The notes under the pieces were generated by a model. The model did not search any database. It saw nothing but the letters and a program-made list of their open reading frames with translations, and was not told the origin of the DNA. Both the position numbers and the translations under genes were made by a program. 64,000 bases of DNA from Fidelibacterota bacterium (lineage in GTDB: Bacteria > Fidelibacterota > UBA2242 > JAFGTP01): positions 278,948 through 342,947 of the forward strand of contig JAFGTP010000054.1 of the NCBI GenBank assembly GCA_016934035.1. Reading direction: 5' to 3'. Positions within the stretch are counted from its first letter, which is position 1. Each line of letters starts with the position of its first letter. Shown here one piece after another: positions 8,973-18,239 of this stretch.

Positions 8973-11900
8973 CTATTGCACCTGGGTTGTTTTTCCAAGG
9001 TTGGGTTGAATAATCAAATAGTCGGCAGAATTAACCGTACCATTCAGGTTGCAATCTCCATGAAAGTAACCGGATGACCCGGTTTTGCTTTTTACCGTGT
9101 TGAAATCAGCCGGGTCAACCGAGTCGTTTGCATCGGCATCACCGGCGTACATGCCGCTGACACCGGGTTCCAGCAATGCTGCGTCGCTGCCCAAAAATTT
9201 ATCACCGGGAACCACAGTGCTAACGGTGAAATCATACAAAGTCGAGATGCTGGTATTGAAAGCATGGGCAATTGCGCTTTCAACATCCAGGTGATTTCTA
9301 TGCCGGACCACAATGAAATAGTTCCCTGGTAAAGCTGTCATTTCAATGGCCTGGTTTGTGCCATCGTCAGCCACGATACGGCCGTCCTGACGCAACAGGG
9401 CGCTTCTGGAAACCGAAGGCGGACCGCCGGGCAGGGCCCTCAGTTCAACCAATACCCAGTCAACGATGCCGGCCGGTAAAGTGGACAGGGTGCGGGGATC
9501 CTGGGAGTAGGGTGACCGGATGGGAACATCAAGGGCTTTTTCCATCTCATGGATTGTGCTGTTGTAGGGCCCTTCGAGAAAAACCTTCAGCTCTACAAGC
9601 AGGGGTGTAAAACTGCTGTGTTCATAGGCCCCGATATCGGGTGTGTTGACATGAGGAAAACCGCGTTGGTCGGTTTGGTGCAAAATACCCCTGTTGGTAC
9701 CGGCATTAATGGCCGGACTTCCGTTTTGTGTCGCCATTGTGCTGGTCAGGCCGCCATTATTAGCCAAGGGTAACAAGAGTGGATCGGTATTATTCAAATT
9801 GCCAATACCGGAAAGCGGCAGGGAAGCATCTCCGCAAAGGGAATACTGACGGTCAATTTCTATCGTTGCCGCACCGCCAGAAGTGTTGGATTCGTAATTC
9901 AACCCGACCAAGGCATGCAAGAGAGTATTTTTCATAAATAAATTGATAGCTGACAATAAGGCGTCTGTGGCTTCTGCATGGGCATGGATGCTCTGGCCGG
10001 CTGTGCCAGCCTGGTTTAATCCGATGGTTACATTGGTCAGATGGCAGTTTAGGAGGGTATTTGAGTTGACAGATATGGAGTTTAAATATAAGCCACCCCC
10101 TTTTTCAGTCGCCAGGTTGTCTCCTATGGTTGAATTGAGTATCTGAAGATGGAATTCTCCCAGAGGCCCCACAGAACCGGAGTCTGATAAAAGGTCGCAC
10201 TGTTCAGCGTAAATACCGCCACCCCATTCAAAAGCTGTATTGCCGGAAATGGTTGAATGGAAGAGATGCAAAACTCCTGAAGAGGAAATACCGCCGCCGA
10301 AATCAGCTTGATTATCCTGGACCGTGCAAAAATTTAAAATCAGATTGCCTTCGTTTAGTATTCCGCCACCGTATCCGGTCACAGAGTTACCGTGTTCTAT
10401 AGTCAAATTGCTCATTATGACAATCCTGCCGGAATCAATGGTAAAACAGCGACGATTTGAGGCTGCGGCATTGACGATATGGGCTTGGATGAGTGCCGAT
10501 GGAAAGCCCACTAGGGTAACAGATTTATCAATGGTAATCCCGCTGATCGGATCCCCGTCTTCCAGGATGACCCCGGTAACATTTATAACATCGCTATGAC
10601 CCACATCTTCTCTGGAAAGTGCATAACTGATGGTTGCCCAGGGCAATCCGGCTGACCCGTCTCTGCCCCCGTCATCACTACCAGTGATGGAATTAACAAA
10701 AAATATTTGGGGTGTTTTTTCCAGGGCCCCGATATCATATCCAAAACCCTGTGGACGCAGATTTCCGGCCTGATCAGTGCCACCGACACCTTTACTGGTT
10801 CCGGCGTCAATTGCCGGACTGTTGCCTTGCAGGGAGTGGGTTTCGGTGGTTCCGCCGTTGTCGGCCAGGGCATTGAGCAACGGGTCGGTGTTGTTCATAT
10901 TGCCGGCTCCGATAATATTCATCGTGTTGTCCCGGCAGATGGTATGGGACCTGAAAAGTGTGTAGGCCCCTGAAAAATTTTGGGCAAAGTTATTGGTCAC
11001 GTTGTTGTCAATAATCGTATTGACATAGGAGGAGTTTAATTCTGAAAGGGCCCCAATGCCGGTTTCGTAGATGCCGTTTCCAGCTTCTCCGCAGGAATTT
11101 TGTGCAATGGTGGCATTGGATATATCAGCGGTCAGTGTGTAGGAATCACCTGATTCCAGATAGATTCCGCCACCACAATGGATAGCCGTGTTTCCGGAAA
11201 TCGTGCTGTTTTCAAGGTTGATGGTTGCATCGCTGTTCATGGTTTGCAGAGCGATACCGCCGCCGTAATCCGCTGTATTTCCATTGAGGGTGGTTTTTCT
11301 GACCTGGAGTTCACCGGAATTAAAAAGGCCGCCGCCTAGTGATGCGGAATTACTTTTCAGCGTACAATTGTCCAGGGCCAGGGTGCCTGAATTGTATATT
11401 CCTCCGCCGGGAAAACCGTTGTCCGGGGTTTTATTGTCTGTTACAACACAGCTTTGCAAATTGAGTGTACCATGGTTACGAATAGCGCCACCGAACTGGG
11501 TTTTGCCATTGCAAAGGGTCAATTTTTTTATTGTGACGGTTGCATTGGAGGTGACGGTAAAGCAACGGCGGTCTGCATTTTCTGCGAGCACATTATGGCC
11601 TTTTACAAAGGTTTGGTCATATCCCTGTCCGCGAAGAATGAGGTTTTTTGTAATTTCAACTCCAGTGTCAGGGGACCCTTCAGCAATGAAGGTGCCCGTC
11701 AAGTCCAGGGAGTCTCCGTCTGTGGCCCGGGATACAGCATAAGTGATGGTGGCAAAGGGCTCAGTTGCTGAGCCATCTTTGGAACTGTGGTCTGCTCCGG
11801 TGGCACTGTTGACATAGAGGAGTGAGCCGACAGGGTCGAAGGTGACGTGAAACTGGTCCGAAGCGGTTCCATCATTTTCATCTTCCACAGTGACGGTGAT

Positions 11901-13145
11901 CAGGGCCGTTCCGGTTGCATCAGCCGTGGGCATGACAGTAATAGTCCTGTTTTCCTCTGACCCGCCTATTACAATGTTGGAATCCGCTAACAGGGCCTGA
12001 TTGTCAGAAATGGCGCTGACCCAAAGCATTGATGCATCGGATTCGTAATCACTAACTGTAAAATCGAGGGGGCCGATGATGGCATTGACATAAGAAGACT
12101 GGTCAGCTATATCACTGATTTCCGGTGGCGTATTAAACAGGTCTCCGGCTGAAAAGACCTGGCAGTAGTCGGCCGTAAAGTCCGTGGTGGCAATTTGCTG
12201 GGGTGTTGTTTCTTCCATAAAGCAGACCCCGCTGTGGTAATCGCCATCCAAAGTATCCGAGGCCGGCAGCTGGTCCAAAAAGGCCATGTTCAGGTCCGTG
12301 ATGATGACATCACTGGTGTCCCATGAGGAATGAAGGATATTTTCACCCATAATGTCTATGGCCAGGTTGTCTTCCTGATCATTCCAATGGGGAACGCGGC
12401 AAAGGTCGACCAGCCCCCAGGTATTGGGCGTCCACAAGGTACCGGTCCTGACTAATTTTATTTTGTAAACCAAATTGTCATCGTAAGCGGCTGTGACCAG
12501 GGCATGGATTGTATCGCCGGACATTCCCAGAAAAGCAATGTCAATTATATTATCAATCTCATTGGTCTCCAGGGTATCCCCGTTTACGGCAAATTTTCTC
12601 TCACCATGCCAGCAATCGTTGCTACCCACTTCATCGTCCATTTCCCAGGCATTGAGGATTTTTCCGGTGGGTGATATTTCAATGATGTTGTCATCGGCAT
12701 AGGAGAGGTCGCCGTTGTAATCCGGAGATAATAGATTTCCATTGGGCAGGATCTCAATTCCTGTACGATTATCAAGTTGCCAGGGCCAGCCTGTATTTTT
12801 CAACGAAAGGGCAATGGAATCAACCACAACTCTTGAAGAATCATAAAAAAAAATAGTAGGAGTGTGCCGGCTGCTTTGGCATTCATGGGCTGTACAGAAA
12901 AGCCCCCTTTCAGGATCATAATCTATTCCGAGGGAGCTGTAATGGATAGATTCAAAACGGTATAGAAAATTGTCGGATATTGTGTCGGGTGCGGCTTCAA
13001 CTTTCATTCTTGAACCGGCCTTGCTGGTAATAGTCAGGTCGATCGTAGTACTTCTGGAAAAGGTGGTTCGGTTGGTCTGTGATTGCAGATTTATAGAGAT
13101 CAAAAAAAATACAATGATCAGGGCTAAAAAAGGTTTGGAATGCAT
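8973..13145 (-). CDS. Giant exported propeller / beta-helix / dockerin-like multidomain protein
   Basis: The 1390-residue protein starts with ATG and an AGGAG site 8 bases upstream. Its signal peptide is MHSKPFLALIIVFFLISINL. Residues about 40-340 look like a beta-propeller (GIEILPNGNLLSPDYNGD). An Ig-like module follows to about 440. Two right-handed beta-helix domains come next (about 445-815 and 815-1190), each ending in the NTDPLLxxLAxNGG...SPAIxAGT signature of 'choice-of-anchor Q' proteins. A domain at about 1195-1330 carries the VDWVLVELR and GNYFIVVRHRNHL motifs common in secreted FCB proteins. The C-terminus has two dockerin-like calcium loops (GDADANDSVDPADF, DCNLNGTVNSADY). There is no T9SS tail. 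It probably binds or modifies an extracellular polymer; the specific activity is unknown. Confidence 0.8.
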   Translation of the reverse strand: MHSKPFLALIIVFFLISINLQSQTNRTTFSRSTTIDLTITSKAGSRMKVEAAPDTISDNFLYRFESIHYSSLGIDYDPERGLFCTAHECQSSRHTPTIFFYDSSRVVVDSIALSLKNTGWPWQLDNRTGIEILPNGNLLSPDYNGDLSYADDNIIEISPTGKILNAWEMDDEVGSNDCWHGERKFAVNGDTLETNEIDNIIDIAFLGMSGDTIHALVTAAYDDNLVYKIKLVRTGTLWTPNTWGLVDLCRVPHWNDQEDNLAIDIMGENILHSSWDTSDVIITDLNMAFLDQLPASDTLDGDYHSGVCFMEETTPQQIATTDFTADYCQVFSAGDLFNTPPEISDIADQSSYVNAIIGPLDFTVSDYESDASMLWVSAISDNQALLADSNIVIGGSEENRTITVMPTADATGTALITVTVEDENDGTASDQFHVTFDPVGSLLYVNSATGADHSSKDGSATEPFATITYAVSRATDGDSLDLTGTFIAEGSPDTGVEITKNLILRGQGYDQTFVKGHNVLAENADRRCFTVTSNATVTIKKLTLCNGKTQFGGAIRNHGTLNLQSCVVTDNKTPDNGFPGGGIYNSGTLALDNCTLKSNSASLGGGLFNSGELQVRKTTLNGNTADYGGGIALQTMNSDATINLENSTISGNTAIHCGGGIYLESGDSYTLTADISNATIAQNSCGEAGNGIYETGIGALSELNSSYVNTIIDNNVTNNFAQNFSGAYTLFRSHTICRDNTMNIIGAGNMNNTDPLLNALADNGGTTETHSLQGNSPAIDAGTSKGVGGTDQAGNLRPQGFGYDIGALEKTPQIFFVNSITGSDDGGRDGSAGLPWATISYALSREDVGHSDVINVTGVILEDGDPISGITIDKSVTLVGFPSALIQAHIVNAAASNRRCFTIDSGRIVIMSNLTIEHGNSVTGYGGGILNEGNLILNFCTVQDNQADFGGGISSSGVLHLFHSTISGNTAFEWGGGIYAEQCDLLSDSGSVGPLGEFHLQILNSTIGDNLATEKGGGLYLNSISVNSNTLLNCHLTNVTIGLNQAGTAGQSIHAHAEATDALLSAINLFMKNTLLHALVGLNYESNTSGGAATIEIDRQYSLCGDASLPLSGIGNLNNTDPLLLPLANNGGLTSTMATQNGSPAINAGTNRGILHQTDQRGFPHVNTPDIGAYEHSSFTPLLVELKVFLEGPYNSTIHEMEKALDVPIRSPYSQDPRTLSTLPAGIVDWVLVELRALPGGPPSVSRSALLRQDGRIVADDGTNQAIEMTALPGNYFIVVRHRNHLDVESAIAHAFNTSISTLYDFTVSTVVPGDKFLGSDAALLEPGVSGMYAGDADANDSVDPADFNTVKSKTGSSGYFHGDCNLNGTVNSADYLIIQPNLGKTTQVQ

Positions 13146-13364
13146 AATCTTACTCCTGAATGTTAAAAATGATGGAAAAGATTCCAGCCAGCTAAATAAT
13201 TTTTTCTATCATCTTTTTTTTAAACATTTTAATCAATATATCAATAATTTTAAAAAGAATCCATTACTTCTGTTTTTGACTTTGCCTGCCTTGAATATTG
13301 CCAGAAACCCAATTTAACCTTATATTGTCAAGATAAATTTTTTAAAATGAAAGGGGAAAAGAGA
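13146..13364. promoter_or_regulatory. Divergent intergenic region
   Basis: These 219 A/T-rich bases separate the minus-strand giant-protein unit from the plus-strand S46 peptidase and must hold both promoters. I could not assign -10/-35 elements with confidence. Confidence 0.4.
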
Positions 13365-15506
13365 ATGAGAGTAAGTTTAGCCTTAATAGTTGTTTTATTA
13401 TTCGGCTCCCTGCTGATAGCGGACGAAGGCATGTGGATGCCCCACCAGATGAAGATGCTGGACCTGGAGCGGGAAGGGTTGAAAATGGACCCGGGTGAAC
13501 TGTATAAACCCGACGGAACAGGCCTCATGAGTGCCGTGGTTGATCTGGGCGGCGGGACCGGCAGTTTTGTCAGTGAAAAAGGATTGATTTTTACCAATCA
13601 CCATGTCGCCTATGGCGCAATTCAGCGAGCCTCCACACCGGAAGACAATTACCTGGAAGAGGGGTTTCTGGCCGAAAATTATGCGGAAGAGATACTAGCC
13701 CCCGGATATACTGCCGGAGTTCTTTTAAGTTACGATGATGTCACCGAGGCCATTATCACCACAGTTCATGATAAAATGTCGGCTATGGAGCGCTACAAAG
13801 CCATTGACAAAGCCAAGAAAGACCTGATTGCACAGGCCGAGAGCGAGGCTGAAGACCGGTTCGCAGAGATAGCTTCGATGTATTCCGGAAATAAATATTA
13901 CCTTTTTAAATACAAAAAAATCAAAGATGTCAGAATTGTTTATGCCCCGCCTGGCGCTTTAGGAAATTTCGGCGGTGAAGTGGACAACTGGATGTGGCCG
14001 CGCCATACTTGCGATTTCACTTTTCTGAGAGCTTATGTGTCACCGGAAGGACTGGGTGTTGAATACAATGAAAAGAACGTACCCTACGAACCTAAAGTCC
14101 ATTTTAAAATCTCCATGGAGGGGGTCCGGGAAAAGGATTTTGTTTTTATCATGGGATATCCGGGGCGGACCTACCGCAATAACTCAACTCCCGAGGTACT
14201 TTATGATGTTGAAAAAATCCAAAAAAGCCTGGCTGAGCGACAGGAATACATTCGCTTTTTCGAAAATGCTGGCAAAGAGAACAAAGATGTGGAAATCAAA
14301 TACGCCAGCAAAGTCAAAGGCCTTTACAACGGACTGAAAAATTACCAGGGAAAACTCGAGGGTTTTGACAAAATCGATTTAATTGGCAAGAAACAGGTTC
14401 AGGATGCAACTTTTGAAAAATGGATCCAGGAGAAACGCAGCCGGAAAAAAGAATACGGCGGGGTTGTTGAAAAAATCGATGAATTTTTAAATCAGGAATA
14501 TAAGCCCTTCAGCGAAAAAGAGGCCTCCCTGAGCGAAATGACCAGCTATTATTACGGCCCGGCACTTGTTGCAAAAGCCCACAACCTGGTCCGCTTGTCC
14601 CTGGAAGGACAAAAACCCGATGAAGAGAGGGATGCTTTCTATATGGAGAGGAATATTTCCAATATCAGAAGAATGCTGCAATTTGCCGAAAGAAGCTATG
14701 ATAAAAACATTGATAAAAATTTTGCCCAGTTTGTCATGAATAGATTCCTGGGAAAAAATAAAGAAAACCTGCCCGGTTTTGTCAAAGATATCCTGGCCCG
14801 TGGCCCTGTCAATGAGTGGATCGAAGAGGCCTATGCACAGACCAAACTGGGTGATACCGAATACACCTTGTCCCTGGTTGGCAAAACACCCCGGGAATTG
14901 AAAGACCTCAGGGACCCTCTGATCAATTTCGCCTTTGATATGGAAGAAGAACTGGCTGAACTCAGAGAACAAAAACATGAAATGGACCAGAAACTGCTGG
15001 ATTTGAAAAAAATTTACCAAAAAGCCCTGCTGGAAATGAACAATGATCGGATAGCACCCGATGCAAATTCTACTGTCCGCTTTACTTCTGGCCATGTTAT
15101 GGGTTACTACCCCAAAGATGGTGTTTATTTTGAACCGAAAACCACTCTAAAGGGATTAATTGAAAAAGATACCGGGACCGAACCTTTCCAGACACCGGCA
15201 AAAATCAAGGAACTTTACAAAGCCCAAAAATTCAGTCCTTACACCGATGAAGAGACTGACATTGTTCCGGCCTGCTTTCTCAGTACCACCAATGTAACGG
15301 GCGGAAATTCCGGTTCGCCTACCCTCAATGCCAGGGGCGAAGTTGTGGGAATTGTTTTTGATATGACCTATGAAAGCGTCACCGGGGATTATTACATTGT
15401 ACCCGAATTGCAACGAGTGATCAGTGCTGACATCAAATATGTTCTGTTTGTCACGGATCATTTTTCTGAGGCGGATTATTTATTAAAGGAAATGAATGTT
15501 AAATAA
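13365..15506 (+). CDS. S46 family dipeptidyl peptidase (DPP7/DPP11-like)
   Basis: The ATG at 13365 is preferred over 13347 because AAGGGG sits 8 bases before it and the signal peptide begins there (MRVSLALIVVLLFGSLLIA). The product has 713 residues, the usual S46 length. Family blocks are clear: NHHV around residues 78-81 with the catalytic His, GGEVDNWMWPRHTCDF with the catalytic Asp, and GGNSGSP with the nucleophile Ser649. S46 enzymes remove dipeptides from peptide N-termini in the periplasm and are typical of proteolytic FCB bacteria. The position 18 residues after the Ser, which sets S1 specificity in DPP7 (Gly) and DPP11 (Arg), is Met667 here. Specificity may therefore differ from both. 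Confidence 0.93.
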   Translation: MRVSLALIVVLLFGSLLIADEGMWMPHQMKMLDLEREGLKMDPGELYKPDGTGLMSAVVDLGGGTGSFVSEKGLIFTNHHVAYGAIQRASTPEDNYLEEGFLAENYAEEILAPGYTAGVLLSYDDVTEAIITTVHDKMSAMERYKAIDKAKKDLIAQAESEAEDRFAEIASMYSGNKYYLFKYKKIKDVRIVYAPPGALGNFGGEVDNWMWPRHTCDFTFLRAYVSPEGLGVEYNEKNVPYEPKVHFKISMEGVREKDFVFIMGYPGRTYRNNSTPEVLYDVEKIQKSLAERQEYIRFFENAGKENKDVEIKYASKVKGLYNGLKNYQGKLEGFDKIDLIGKKQVQDATFEKWIQEKRSRKKEYGGVVEKIDEFLNQEYKPFSEKEASLSEMTSYYYGPALVAKAHNLVRLSLEGQKPDEERDAFYMERNISNIRRMLQFAERSYDKNIDKNFAQFVMNRFLGKNKENLPGFVKDILARGPVNEWIEEAYAQTKLGDTEYTLSLVGKTPRELKDLRDPLINFAFDMEEELAELREQKHEMDQKLLDLKKIYQKALLEMNNDRIAPDANSTVRFTSGHVMGYYPKDGVYFEPKTTLKGLIEKDTGTEPFQTPAKIKELYKAQKFSPYTDEETDIVPACFLSTTNVTGGNSGSPTLNARGEVVGIVFDMTYESVTGDYYIVPELQRVISADIKYVLFVTDHFSEADYLLKEMNVK

Positions 15507-15518
15507 AACGGAGTCTTT

Positions 15519-15908
15519 ATGGCTGTAACTTTTGTATGGGAAGAACGATTCAATGTGGGTGATGAGGAAATCAATCGTCAGCACCAGTATATGTTTGAAC
15601 TGGCCAACCAGATTCAGCTTTCCAATCTGGACCAGGCCGGAAAGAACATCATGAGACTGTTTAACTACACAAGAGAACACTTCAGACATGAAGAGGAACA
15701 CATGCAGGCTATTGGATTTCCTGATCTGAAGCGCCATATTGAATTACATAATGATCTGATTTCAAAACTCAGTGAAATTTCCCTGAACTTCATTAAGAAT
15801 GATGAGGAATTGTATCGGTTCAAACAGTTCATTTTTCAATGGATGACAGAGCATATCATGCACGAAGACTTGAAATATTTCAGCTTTGATAAAGAGCAAA
15901 AAAAATAA
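15519..15908 (+). CDS. Bacteriohemerythrin
   Basis: The 129-residue cytoplasmic protein begins 12 bases after the S46 stop codon, with GGAG 6 bases before its ATG. The hemerythrin iron ligands are visible in order: His in INRQHQYMFEL, HFRHEEEHM, the HIELHNDL pair, and HIMHEDLKYF with the terminal His/Asp. This pattern builds a four-helix bundle with a diiron centre that binds O2 reversibly. No transmembrane or signalling domain is attached, so oxygen storage, delivery or scavenging is likely. The neighbouring peptidase gives no obvious functional link, though the two may share a transcript ending at the terminator just downstream. Confidence 0.93.
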   Translation: MAVTFVWEERFNVGDEEINRQHQYMFELANQIQLSNLDQAGKNIMRLFNYTREHFRHEEEHMQAIGFPDLKRHIELHNDLISKLSEISLNFIKNDEELYRFKQFIFQWMTEHIMHEDLKYFSFDKEQKK

Positions 15909-15913
15909 AAAAA

Positions 15914-15941
15914 AGTCCTCAGAAATGAGGACTCTTTTTTT
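15914..15941 (+). terminator. Rho-independent terminator after bacteriohemerythrin
   Basis: The 8-bp stem AGTCCTCA/TGAGGACT with a GAAA loop is followed by C and T8. An A-rich run precedes it, so it could also act on the minus strand, although the rseP gene ends about 65 bases further on. Confidence 0.92.
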
Positions 15942-16006
15942 ATACTTTATGGAAAAGTTACGGTTCGTCATCTTTTCCAATCTTTTGAAAAATTACGGCT
16001 GGATTT

Positions 16007-17083
16007 CTAACCGGCAAACCACCTGCTGATATCATTGAACAGCACCAAAACGGTGATCATCAGTATAATAGCCAGACCTACCTGCTGGATTCGGATTTTG
16101 GTGTTGTCTGATAATGGACGCCGTAAAATGCCTTCGATCAGGATAACAATCAAATGACCGCCGTCCAGTGCGGGAATTGGCAGTAAATTGACAAATCCAA
16201 GGTTCACACTGATAATGGCCATAAAACCCAGCAGTGTTGCCAGGCCGGAGCGGGCTGATTCGCCAGCTAATTGGGCGATCATGATTGGGCCGCCGAGATT
16301 TTTGACGGATTCCGCACCGGTAATGACTGCTTTTAAGGATACAAAAGTGATTTTCAGCCAGTAAAAAGTGTTGGCCAATCCGGCGCCGAAAGCTTCCAAC
16401 AGGCCAGCTTTGCGCTGGGTGAAAATCGGGCTGATGCCGATCATGCCGACATCTTTAAATTTTCCATCCTCCAGAATTTTATTGGCGATGGTGGGAATTT
16501 TTTGTTCAAAAATTCCTTCGTTGCGTTCCCATTTGACCAGAATGGTATCTTTTGGAAACTGGTGAATGATCGCAGTCATTTCTTCCCAGCTGCTGACATC
16601 GGTGTTGTTGACGGAGAGGATTTTATCTCCCGTCCTGATGCCGGCTTTCCAGGCTGGAAAATCCGCCACCACTTCACCTAGTTCGGTCCCTTTTTCAGCT
16701 TCGGTGATTCCGCTGGCCAGGGTCAAAAAGGAAAAGATAAACCAGGCGAGAATGAAATTGAAAATTACACCCCCGGTAATAAAAAGGGCTTTCTGCCAGG
16801 TTTTGCGCGAAGCAAAAGATTTGGGATCATCTTTGGCGTTTGTTGCTCCTTCCACATCCAGGCTTTCATCGATGACGCCGGTCACTTTGACGTAGCCACC
16901 CAATGGAATGGCCGACAGGCAGTATTCTGTTTCGCCGATTTTCTTTTTAATTATCTTGGGTGGAAAACCAATGGAAAAGGTCTCCACCCGCATTCCGGTT
17001 AATTTTGCGAATATAAAGTGTCCCAGTTCATGGGCGAAAATAACCCCTCCGAGAACAACTGCAATACCTAAAATTGTTGTCAT
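16007..17083 (-). CDS. rseP: RseP-type site-2 zinc metalloprotease
   Basis: This intramembrane protease cuts transmembrane anti-sigma factors and leftover signal peptides. The HELGH zinc motif lies in the first membrane segment (GGVIFAHELGHFIFAK). One PDZ domain occupies roughly residues 120-200. The distal motif NLLPIPALDGGHL supplies the third zinc ligand, and a final membrane segment closes the protein. I chose the ATG at 17083 (358 residues, MTTILGIAVVLGGVIFAHE) because family members start this close to HELGH. A TTG at 17095 preceded by AGAGAG is the alternative and would lengthen the overlap with dxr. It is the last gene of the envelope operon. Confidence 0.95.
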   Translation of the reverse strand: MTTILGIAVVLGGVIFAHELGHFIFAKLTGMRVETFSIGFPPKIIKKKIGETEYCLSAIPLGGYVKVTGVIDESLDVEGATNAKDDPKSFASRKTWQKALFITGGVIFNFILAWFIFSFLTLASGITEAEKGTELGEVVADFPAWKAGIRTGDKILSVNNTDVSSWEEMTAIIHQFPKDTILVKWERNEGIFEQKIPTIANKILEDGKFKDVGMIGISPIFTQRKAGLLEAFGAGLANTFYWLKITFVSLKAVITGAESVKNLGGPIMIAQLAGESARSGLATLLGFMAIISVNLGFVNLLPIPALDGGHLIVILIEGILRRPLSDNTKIRIQQVGLAIILMITVLVLFNDISRWFAG

Positions 17084-17087
17084 GATT

Positions 17088-18239
17088 TTATCCAATCTCT
17101 CTTTTTAAAAATTCTTTTGAAATCCTTTCGATTTCAAGTATTTGATGAATATCGGGATGATCGGTTACCGGAATTGCGCCCAAAGCCTTCTCAACAAGTC
17201 CGGGAATGTCGGTAAATTTGATTTTTCTGTCCAAAAAGGCATAAACCGCTTCTTCATTGACCACATTCAATACAGCCGGTGCTGTGCCCCCTCTTTTGAG
17301 AGAATCATAGGCCAGCCGCAGGCAGGGGAACCTGGAAAAATCCGGCGCTTCAAAAGTCAATTGGGCGATCTGGAAAAAATTGGTGTTTTCCCATTTCACC
17401 TTTTTTCTTTCCGGATAAAATAGTGCATACTGGATGGGTAACTTCATGTCCGGCAACCCCAGTTGGGCCTTGATAGAGCCGTCGCAGAATTCTACCATGG
17501 AATGAATAATAGATTGCGGATGGACCACGATATCGATATTTTCCGGGTCCATATCAAACAGCCATTTGGCTTCAATCACTTCCAAACCTTTGTTCATCAT
17601 GGTTGCTGAATCGATGGTGATTTTTCGACCCATGACCCAGGTGGGATGTTTCAGGGCGTCTTCCGGTGTAATGTCGGCAAAGGTCCCGCTTTCCTGTTTT
17701 CGAAAGGGGCCGCCGGAACCGGTCAACAGCAATTTGCTGACGGCAGTTTTTTTTTCCCCAATGAGGCATTGAAAGATGGCGCTGTGTTCGCTGTCAACGG
17801 GTAAAATAGGCAGTCCTCTGGCAGCAGCCAGGTCCATAATGACTTCGCCGGCCATGACCAGGGATTCTTTGTTGGAAAGGGCTATGGTTTTTCCGGCCCT
17901 CAGGGCGTTGTAGGTGGGTTCCAGCCCCGGTGTTCCGACGATGGCATTGAGGACCAGGTCCACATCGGTGCGTGAACTGATGTTCAGGATTCCCTCCCGG
18001 CCGGCCATTACTTCGATTTTTTCTCCGGATAATGCTTCTTTCACCATCAAATATTTGGATTCATCGGCAATGGCAACGGCTTTGGGGCGAAATTTCAGGG
18101 CCTGTTGGATTAATTGAGGGGCATTGCTGCCGGCAGTCAGGTAGCCGACTTTCAGATCGTTTTTATTGGCTTCAATCACCTGAAGGGCGTTGGTGCCAAT
18201 CGAGCCGGTAGAGCCCAGTATTGTCAACACTTTGGTCAT
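17088..18239 (-). CDS. dxr: 1-deoxy-D-xylulose 5-phosphate reductoisomerase
   Basis: The enzyme converts 1-deoxy-D-xylulose 5-phosphate to 2-C-methyl-D-erythritol 4-phosphate with NADPH, the committed step of the MEP isoprenoid pathway. The N-terminal Rossmann motif LGSTGSIG binds NADPH. VDSEHSAIFQ carries metal and substrate ligands, and the LTGSGGPFR and MNKGLEVIEA blocks are intact. At 383 residues it is of normal length. Its ATG overlaps the TGA of the upstream gene in an ATGA junction, so translation is probably coupled. Placement with uppS in one operon fits supply of the undecaprenyl carrier. Confidence 0.97.
   Translation of the reverse strand: MTKVLTILGSTGSIGTNALQVIEANKNDLKVGYLTAGSNAPQLIQQALKFRPKAVAIADESKYLMVKEALSGEKIEVMAGREGILNISSRTDVDLVLNAIVGTPGLEPTYNALRAGKTIALSNKESLVMAGEVIMDLAAARGLPILPVDSEHSAIFQCLIGEKKTAVSKLLLTGSGGPFRKQESGTFADITPEDALKHPTWVMGRKITIDSATMMNKGLEVIEAKWLFDMDPENIDIVVHPQSIIHSMVEFCDGSIKAQLGLPDMKLPIQYALFYPERKKVKWENTNFFQIAQLTFEAPDFSRFPCLRLAYDSLKRGGTAPAVLNVVNEEAVYAFLDRKIKFTDIPGLVEKALGAIPVTDHPDIHQILEIERISKEFLKREIG

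Noticed and set aside
8973-9200. Dockerin-like C-terminus as evidence of a cellulosome
   Set aside because: No cohesin or scaffoldin is present and such calcium loops are common at the ends of secreted FCB proteins.
5114-13145. Repeated DNA blocks considered as a CRISPR or satellite-like array
   Set aside because: Repeats are about 300 bases, fall in frame and encode Ig/cadherin-like or beta-helix modules. There are no short identical repeats with spacers.
14487-15095. Minus-strand ORF of 202 codons over the S46 peptidase
   Set aside because: It is the antisense shadow of a clear peptidase gene and is rich in Phe/Gln from reversed Lys/Leu codons.
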